Below, piece by piece: positions 15,409-19,994 of a stretch of DNA of 19,994 nt. The DNA lies in assembly GCA_947165805.1 (NCBI GenBank), contig CAMVBT010000007.1, forward strand, positions 1-19,994. The letters run 5' to 3'. Both the position numbers and the translations under genes were made by a program. The DNA is from an uncultured Clostridia bacterium (lineage in GTDB: Bacteria; Bacillota; Clostridia; Oscillospirales; Ruminococcaceae). Positions within the stretch are counted from its first letter, which is position 1. Every line of letters begins with the position of its first letter. The notes under the pieces were generated by a model, which was not told the DNA's origin, searched no databases, and saw only the letters and a program-made list of their open reading frames with translations.

Positions 15409-15462
15409 TTTGGTTTTCCTCCTTTTCAGATGATTTCTGCTGTCAAAAGTCAAAGGGGAAAT

Positions 15463-15494
15463 ATAAAACCCCGTTCATAACACGACGAACGGGG
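15463..15494 (-). terminator. Attenuator hairpin in the rplJ leader
   Basis: On the minus strand CCCCGTTC (15487-15494) pairs with GAACGGGG (15469-15476), 10-nt loop, then TTTTATA. It lies between the L10 leader fold and rplJ, where excess L10-L12 complex would favour termination. Confidence 0.8.
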
Positions 15495-15578
15495 CAGATT
15501 ATCTGTTATCTCCCATTCCTCGGCAGGCGGTCTCCCGTTAGCGGTGCGGCTGCACCGACCTGCTGTCTTTAGAACAGC
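15495..15578 (-). ncRNA. L10 leader (ribosomal protein autoregulatory RNA)
   Basis: 5' untranslated RNA that binds L10-L12 and couples its synthesis to need. On the minus strand CGGTGC (15552-15557) pairs with GCACCG (15542-15547), enclosed by GGTC/GACC and CAGG (15559-15562)/CCTG (15524-15527). The segment CCTGCCGAGGAA after the fold is characteristic of Firmicutes L10 leaders. Its position between the promoter and the rplJ attenuator supports the call. Confidence 0.82.
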
Positions 15579-15584
15579 GTGATT

Positions 15585-15613
15585 ATTATAGCATACTCTC
15601 TCATTTTTGTCAA
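15585..15613 (-). promoter_or_regulatory. Promoter of rplJ-rplL
   Basis: On the minus strand TTGACA (15608-15613), 17-bp spacer, TATAAT (15585-15590), TGC before the -10 box. Full consensus, as expected for a ribosomal protein operon. Confidence 0.85.
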
Positions 15614-15674
15614 GAGTTTTTTTATATTTCTTCATATTATTTCAGTTTTTTCTGCGCTTTCGGGCAAATACAAC

Positions 15675-15745
15675 GGCTGCGGGGCAGTGTACCCGTCTGT
15701 TACGGAAGGCAGCAAGCGCCGCAAACGAAAATACCCCGCATAGAG
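15675..15745 (+). ncRNA. Possible signal recognition particle RNA (small type)
   Basis: The core at 15695-15714 (GTCTGTTACGGAAGGCAGCA) can be laid without gaps on the conserved SRP helix 8 (GTCAGGTCCGGAAGGAAGCA). It keeps the GGAA tetraloop and AGCA but differs at five positions, including the base pair below the loop. Upstream GTGTACCC resembles the GTTTACC that precedes helix 8. A closing helix TGCGGGG (15678-15684)/CCCCGCA (15734-15740) is possible, though CCCCGC also pairs with GCGGGG at 15745-15750 as a terminator-like hairpin. I see no strong plus-strand promoter. It may be a divergent SRP RNA or chance. Confidence 0.4.
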
Positions 15746-15826
15746 CGGGGCATTTCCGTGTAGGGGTACTTAAACTATCTGAAGGTTATCAATTGTTGCG
15801 TGTTTCTGCATAATAATTTTAAATAA

Positions 15827-15840
15827 GCGGCGCAAGCCGC
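15827..15840. repeat. Small GC hairpin next to the heptad repeat
   Basis: GCGGC, GCAA loop, GCCGC: a 5-bp stem with a GNRA-type tetraloop, 6 bp before the heptad array. It may be part of the same dispersed intergenic element. Confidence 0.4.
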
Positions 15841-15846
15841 ACCACA

Positions 15847-15888
15847 ATTATTCATTATTCACTATTCATTATTCACTTTTCACTTTTT
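15847..15888. repeat. Six-unit heptad tandem repeat ATTATTC/ACTTTTC
   Basis: Six consecutive 7-bp units: ATTATTC, ATTATTC, ACTATTC, ATTATTC, ACTTTTC, ACTTTTT. Every unit begins with A and is pyrimidine-rich after it. No coding frame or terminator uses it. Apart from this array, hairpins and terminators, 15889-15975 shows nothing identifiable. Confidence 0.6.
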
Positions 15889-15975
15889 CTCCTTCTATAT
15901 ATATAAACGATTTTCGGGGGCATTTCGTTACGCTTATTTTGAAGATTTTTCCAAAAAGCGCGATTATTCTCCGTT

Positions 15976-16006
15976 CTGCACAAAAACCGGAGTTCCGATT
16001 GTGCAG
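15976..16006. other. 8-bp inverted repeat
   Basis: CTGCACAA (15976-15983) and TTGTGCAG (15999-16006) form a perfect inverted repeat with a 15-nt spacer, just beyond the transporter terminator. No T-run follows. Role unknown. Confidence 0.35.
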
Positions 16007-16015
16007 TTTAACAAG

Positions 16016-16040
16016 AAAAGCTCCCCGGTCGGGGGAGCTT
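16016..16040 (-). terminator. Terminator of the transporter gene
   Basis: AAGCTCCCC (16018-16026) pairs with GGGGAGCTT (16032-16040); on the minus strand TTTTC follows. It lies 5 bp after the transporter stop. Confidence 0.8.
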
Positions 16041-16045
16041 CCGGA

Positions 16046-17443
16046 TCATATCTCTACGAAGAGCGCTGTAACAAGTATCATTATCATGCAGACCGGGCAT
16101 ACGAAGCGTATCATAATGCGGTAGAGCCACCTGGCGGAGAACTTGTTCCCGCCGTGGAGCACCTCGTCCTCGACGTACTTCGTCTTTACGACCCAGCCTA
16201 TCAGTATGCAGGTAAGGAACGCGAGTATCGGCATCATTACCGAGTTCGTGATGAAATCAAAGAAATCAAGGAACTGCATACCGAATATCGTCACGCCGCT
16301 CCACGCGCTGTAGCCCAGCACGGACATCATTCCGAGCACTATCGTGATGCCTAATACGATGACACAGCTTACTTTTCTGGAGAGACTGAACTTCTCCATT
16401 ACCGCCGCGACAACGGTCTCCATGAGCGATATCGACGACGTCAGAGCCGCAAGCGAAACGAGAATGAAGAACGCCGCGCCTATGAACTGACCGGCAGGCA
16501 TAGTCTCGAATACCTTCGGCAGAGTGATGAACATAAGTCCCGGCCCCTTGTTGAGCGCTGCCTTGTCCCCGCCGGAGAACACATACACCGCCGGTACTAT
16601 TATAAGACCCGCAAGGAACGCGATAGCTGTATCGAATATCTCGATGTGGCGGACGGAGCTTTCAAGCGAATACTCCTTCTTCATATACGAACCGTATGTA
16701 ACGAGAATGCCCATTGCGATAGACATAGAATAGAAGAGCTGACTGCACGCTCCGGCAACGGTCTTGAACAGCTTCTCGGCAGTAAAGTCATCGAAGCTCG
16801 GCAGAACGTAGTATGCGACGCCGTCCCACGCGCCCTCGAGAGTGAGCGTATATACCGCTATGCCGATGATAAGCACCGCGAGCACCGGCATCAGCAGCTT
16901 GCTGACCTTCTCTATGCCCTTCTGCACGCCCAGCAGTATGACGACCGCGTTCAGCAGAACATAGACAAGGAAGAATATCGTCGGCCCACCGGCATCGCCT
17001 ATGAAGCCCTCAAAGAACGTCGAAGTCTCCCCCGCGGCGTTTACGGTGTCATGCGCGGCTTCAATGCCCTGCCCCGTCATGAACATCGTCATATATCTGA
17101 GCACCCAGCCTCCGATATCGCAGTAATAAGGCAGTATTATCGCCGGTATCACGGCAGCGAGCCAGCCCAGCGGAGCACAGTGCTTCTCAACAGCCTGATA
17201 AGCCCCGAGAACGCTCTTGCCGGTGCGTCTGCCTATAGCTATCTCCGTCAGCATCAGCGAAAATCCGAATGTCACCGCCAGAATTATGTAAACAAGCAGA
17301 AAAAATCCGCCGCCGTACTTCGCGGCAAGGTACGGGAACCTCCATATATTCCCGAGCCCGACAGCGGAGCCCGCCGCCGCGAGGATAAAGCCCAGCCTGC
17401 TGCCGAAGCCCTTCCTCTCCTGTAACTGCTGTTTCTCTCCCAA
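16046..17443 (-). CDS. Sodium-dependent transporter of the neurotransmitter:sodium symporter (SNF) family
   Basis: Inner-membrane symporter, 465 residues, about 11-12 transmembrane helices; family members import amino acids or amines with Na+. The first helix carries the family signature GSAVGLGNIWRFPYLAAKYG, with the unwound Gly-Asn region that binds sodium and substrate. TEIAIGRRTGKS follows in the first loop, FYSMSIAMGILVTYGSY corresponds to helix 6, and SLAALTSSISLMETVV to helix 8 with sodium-ligand Ser/Thr. Start ATG at 17443 behind AAAGGAGAGG. It has its own promoter and terminator and stands alone. Substrate cannot be deduced; an amino acid is likeliest. Confidence 0.92.
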   Translation of the reverse strand: MGEKQQLQERKGFGSRLGFILAAAGSAVGLGNIWRFPYLAAKYGGGFFLLVYIILAVTFGFSLMLTEIAIGRRTGKSVLGAYQAVEKHCAPLGWLAAVIPAIILPYYCDIGGWVLRYMTMFMTGQGIEAAHDTVNAAGETSTFFEGFIGDAGGPTIFFLVYVLLNAVVILLGVQKGIEKVSKLLMPVLAVLIIGIAVYTLTLEGAWDGVAYYVLPSFDDFTAEKLFKTVAGACSQLFYSMSIAMGILVTYGSYMKKEYSLESSVRHIEIFDTAIAFLAGLIIVPAVYVFSGGDKAALNKGPGLMFITLPKVFETMPAGQFIGAAFFILVSLAALTSSISLMETVVAAVMEKFSLSRKVSCVIVLGITIVLGMMSVLGYSAWSGVTIFGMQFLDFFDFITNSVMMPILAFLTCILIGWVVKTKYVEDEVLHGGNKFSARWLYRIMIRFVCPVCMIMILVTALFVEI

Positions 17444-17479
17444 AGTGAACCTCTCCTTTGTTTTTTGAACATTATGAGT

Positions 17480-17508
17480 ATTATAACAGAAAAAAGCCGC
17501 TGTGTCAA
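17480..17508 (-). promoter_or_regulatory. Promoter of the transporter gene, inside a branched inverted repeat
   Basis: On the minus strand TTGACA (17503-17508), 17-bp spacer, TATAAT (17480-17485), TGT before the -10 box. The -35 box overlaps the junction of the structure at 17491-17591. Confidence 0.8.
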
Positions 17509-17591
17509 CTGCAGGAGGCAGTTAAGAATGTTTCCAAGAGCGCGCACGAGGCGCGCATCTAAGAAACATTCCAAATTATTAGCGGCTTTTT
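17491..17591. terminator. Three-way-junction-like terminator after the histidine kinase gene
   Basis: The outer stem AAAAAGCCGCT (17491-17501) against AGCGGCTTTTT (17581-17591) is 11 bp and perfect. It encloses two hairpins: AACTGC (17507-17512)/GCAGTT (17518-17523), and GAATGTTTC (17526-17534)/GAAACATTC (17563-17571). The latter contains GCGCGC (17540-17545)/GCGCGC (17551-17556). On the minus strand the outer stem ends in TTTTTT, so it should terminate the kinase transcript. The fold is nearly symmetrical and could form on either strand. It is larger than any other terminator here. Confidence 0.65.
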
Positions 17592-17594
17592 ATG

Positions 17595-18641
17595 TCATAT
17601 TTTCACAGGTCTCTGTTTTATCAGCTCGGAGAGCGTTTTATAAAGTAGCTCCGGCTCAACGGGCTTGGTGAGGTGAGCGTTCATTCCCGCCTGCAGCGAC
17701 ATCTGAACGTCCTCGTCGAACGCGTTGGCAGTCATAGCGATTATCGGCACCGTCCTGCTGTCGGGACGTTCAAGGGCGCGTATCGCCCTCGCTGCCTCAA
17801 GGCCGTCCATTACCGGCATACGCACGTCCATGAGTATCGCGTCGTAGTATCCCGGCTCGCTCGCCGCGAACTTGTTCGCCGCAAGCCTGCCGTTTTCGGC
17901 GTGGTCGGCGGCGATATTCTTCATGCCGAGTATTTTCAGCATTATCCTTGCGTTTATCATCACGTCCTCAGCCACAAGGACACGTCTGCCCGAAAGCTCC
18001 GCTCCCGGCTCCGCCGACGGGCGCAGCTTCTTTTTCAGCAGAGCGCGCCTGTACTCGTTCAGCAGTCCGGACGCGGACAGCGGCTTGCTCATGAAGCCGT
18101 CCACTCCCGCGGAAACAGCCTTTTCTTCTATGTCGTTCCAGCTGTATGCCGTGAGTATCACGATAGCGGCATCGTCACCTATGAGCCCGCGTATGCGCTT
18201 CGTCACCTCGATGCCGTCCTGACCGGGCATTTTCAGATCGACGAGTATCAGGTTGAACTCATGGCGGCGGGCATGGCTGAGCTTTATCAGTTCAAGAGCT
18301 TCATCTCCGGAGAGACAGGTCTCCGATGTAACGCCCACCTCCTCGAGCACTATGGAAGCGTGCCTGCAGGCGTCCGGATCGTCGTCGATTATAAGCACGC
18401 TCAGCTCATGCGGCACGACGTTCAGGTCTGCCCTTTCGAGCTCGCGGCGGTCAGCCTTGCGCAGCGTCACCTCGACGGTGAACTCCGAGCCCTCGCCCTT
18501 CTTCGACTTTACGCTTATGCTGCCGTTCATCATCGAGACCATGTTCTTTGTTATCGCGAGCCCGAGCCCGGAGCCGCCGTATTTGCTGGTCTTGGCGGCA
18601 TTCTCCTGACTGAACGCCTCGAATATCTTCGGGATATACTC
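17595..18641 (-). pseudogene. Hybrid histidine kinase, C-terminal part after the amber codon (ATPase end and two receiver domains)
   Basis: This frame directly continues the kinase beyond TAG (18642-18644) without any shift. It gives EYIPKIFEAFSQE (F box), GGSGLGLAI (G2 box of the ATPase), then receiver domain 1 (LSVLIIDDDPD, phospho-Asp in LILVDLKMPGQDG, Lys in FMSKPLS) and receiver domain 2 (RRVLVAEDVMINA, AILMDVRMPVMDG, LTKPVEP). All key residues of both receivers are intact, which argues for recent or ongoing function. A start inside (ATG at 18542) would give receivers without a complete ATPase domain. The terminator at 17491-17591 follows. Whether this half is made depends on reading the TAG. 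Confidence 0.8.
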
Positions 18642-19994
18642 CTAGTCCATGCCGATTCCCGTATCCTTCACGATGAAGCGCAGAGCGCAGCGGTTGTCGA
18701 ACTCCGACACGCACTCCACCGTCAGCGATACACTGCCGGGCGGTTCGGTGAACTTGACTGAGTTGCCGAGGATATTTATGAGCACCTGCTTGAGCTTGGT
18801 CTCGTCGCCGATGTAGAGATCGTCCGTCTTGCCGAGCACCTTGCAGCTGAATTCAAGCCCCTTGTCACGACACTGACCGTCGATCATGGTATTTATCTGC
18901 CCGAGGAACGACACAAATGAGAACTCCTCACTGCGCAGGGTCATCTTGCCGCTCTCGATACGGCTCATATCGAGGATATCGTTTATCAGCGACAGCAGGT
19001 AGCGGGCGCTTGACCCGATCTTTTCGAGGTCTTCCTTGACCGCTTCGGAAAGGTCCGACTCCTGAAGAGCTATGCTGTCGAGACCGATGATAGCGTTCAT
19101 GGGCGTTCTGATCTCATGGCTCATGCGGGAGAGGAACGCGGTCTTGGCGACATTCGCCTGCTCTGCTTCGCGGAGCGCAGTGCGGAGCTGCTCGTTTCGC
19201 TCCGCCTGCTTCCTGTGTATCTCGGTGGTATCGCTTTTGAGCAGGATGAAGAAGTCAGCGTCGCGGTCAACGGTGAAGAAATCGAAGCGCTTATAGTAGC
19301 GCTCGCCTTCTATCTCGCACTCGATATCGACCGAGTACGGCTCCGAGCGGCTGAGGTTCTCCTTTATCGAAGCGATCGACAGGCTTTCCGCAAGCTCCTC
19401 GCGCTCGGCGTCTGTGCCGCAGAGCACGGGCTTGACCTGCGAGGCGATGTAGTCGTCGTAGCCGCCGGTCTTTGCGCGCGGGAAGATGCTCCCGTATTTT
19501 ATCAGGGCGCTGTCGCCCACCATTACGCCGTATCTGCCGTTCGATATATACGATACCATATCGAACTGGCGGACGAGTATCTTGTCTATCAGAGTCTCGC
19601 TGACCTTTTCGTCGTTGCTCTCGCGCTCGGTGATGAAGGCGATGATATCGCTCGTCATAGGGTGGCGGGTCATATTTGCCGACATACTGACAAAGCACAC
19701 TCTTCCGTCGGTGCGGCGGGAATATACGATGACCGAGGCGCTTGTGCGGCCCGTGAGGTATTCGGAGATGAGCTTATTGCGGTCGAACTCCGTGAGCAGC
19801 TTCTCCCTCTCGGTCTCTGTCGGGCAGTTTTCCGCGCGCAGACGCAGCACCTCGGAATACGGATATTCCATAGAGTCGGTCGCGTACAGGTCTGTACCCT
19901 GTATATCCTCTATAACGTCACGGGTAAGGTTGACGCGGAACATACCCAGCGTATGCGCGCCGGTGCGGTAGAAGCTGTCGCCGAGGCTTATATA
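18642..19994 (-). CDS. Hybrid sensor histidine kinase, N-terminal part, partial at the right edge and ended by an in-frame TAG
   Basis: The frame is open to the window edge, so the true start lies beyond 19994; the internal ATG at 19943 is not convincing. Content: a sensor region of unknown type, a PAS-like segment before a coiled coil (EIHRKQAERNEQLRTALREA), then HisKA with the phospho-acceptor His in FLSRMSHEIRTPMNAIIG, and the ATPase N box DETKLKQVLINILGNSVKFT and G1 box DTGIGMD. The frame stops at TAG (18642-18644) in the ATP-binding domain, between G1 and F boxes. Members of this family regulate transcription or second-messenger output from membrane or cytoplasmic signals; the partner regulator is unknown. 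Confidence 0.85.
   Translation of the reverse strand, partial: YISLGDSFYRTGAHTLGMFRVNLTRDVIEDIQGTDLYATDSMEYPYSEVLRLRAENCPTETEREKLLTEFDRNKLISEYLTGRTSASVIVYSRRTDGRVCFVSMSANMTRHPMTSDIIAFITERESNDEKVSETLIDKILVRQFDMVSYISNGRYGVMVGDSALIKYGSIFPRAKTGGYDDYIASQVKPVLCGTDAEREELAESLSIASIKENLSRSEPYSVDIECEIEGERYYKRFDFFTVDRDADFFILLKSDTTEIHRKQAERNEQLRTALREAEQANVAKTAFLSRMSHEIRTPMNAIIGLDSIALQESDLSEAVKEDLEKIGSSARYLLSLINDILDMSRIESGKMTLRSEEFSFVSFLGQINTMIDGQCRDKGLEFSCKVLGKTDDLYIGDETKLKQVLINILGNSVKFTEPPGSVSLTVECVSEFDNRCALRFIVKDTGIGMD

Noticed and set aside
15409..15453. Upstream ATG start for rplJ giving 187 residues
   Set aside because: The extra residues are basic leader sequence unlike L10, and AGGAGG lies 9 nt before the TTG at 15408.
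15847..15888. CRISPR array
   Set aside because: Units are only 7 bp with no spacers, and no cas genes are present.
17673..18761. 362-codon plus-strand frame opposite the histidine kinase
   Set aside because: Antisense of kinase and receiver domains; it spans the TAG only because it is on the other strand.

Overview
The window looks like the chromosome of a low-to-mid GC Gram-positive anaerobe of the gut Clostridia (Oscillospiraceae/Ruminococcaceae-like). The reasons are the Shine-Dalgarno sites (GGAGG/AAGGAG), TTGACA-N17-TGnTATAAT promoters, an L10-leader-controlled rplJ-rplL pair, a secreted cohesin-like protein with an NPxTG tail, and a large serine recombinase of a type common in gut Firmicutes. 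The species is inference.

Layout, left to right. 1-1155 (minus): a left-edge leader or partial gene of unclear nature, then a sigma-region-4-like protein split by an in-frame amber codon. 1393-2505 (plus): a GNAT acetyltransferase broken by a one-base deletion and a decayed Rpn-type nuclease tail, ended by a strong bidirectional terminator. 2617-6123 (minus): a compact clpS-clpA-aat operon, which encodes the adaptor, unfoldase and aminoacyl-transferase of the bacterial N-degron pathway; a SWIM-protein remnant and a good promoter sit at its head. 6264-6862 (plus): an AAA-ATPase start fused to a Uma2 nuclease end by deletion. 6896-8698 (plus): a solo large serine recombinase. 8727-9850 (plus): a stand-alone ATP-pyrophosphatase half of GMP synthase. 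9862-11657 (plus): a membrane HD-GYP phosphodiesterase. 11669-12249 (minus): a small nitroreductase. 12266-14386 (plus): a cell-surface cohesin-like protein. 14401-15613 (minus): rplJ-rplL with L10 leader, attenuator and promoter. 15614-16045: intergenic, with a possible SRP-like RNA, a heptad tandem repeat and terminators. 16046-17508 (minus): a sodium:neurotransmitter-symporter-family transporter. 17491-17591: an elaborate branched inverted repeat. 17595-19994 (minus): a hybrid histidine kinase with two receiver domains, cut by an in-frame TAG and running off the right edge.

Two otherwise well-conserved reading frames are interrupted by in-frame TAG, and none of the 16 gene ends I could check uses TAG (9 TGA, 7 TAA). 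This may be amber recoding or suppression. Because two other genes carry single-base indels, ordinary pseudogene decay or consensus errors are equally serious explanations. The best-supported functional unit is the clpS-clpA-aat operon. The most unusual nucleic-acid structure is the three-way-junction-like terminator at 17491-17591.
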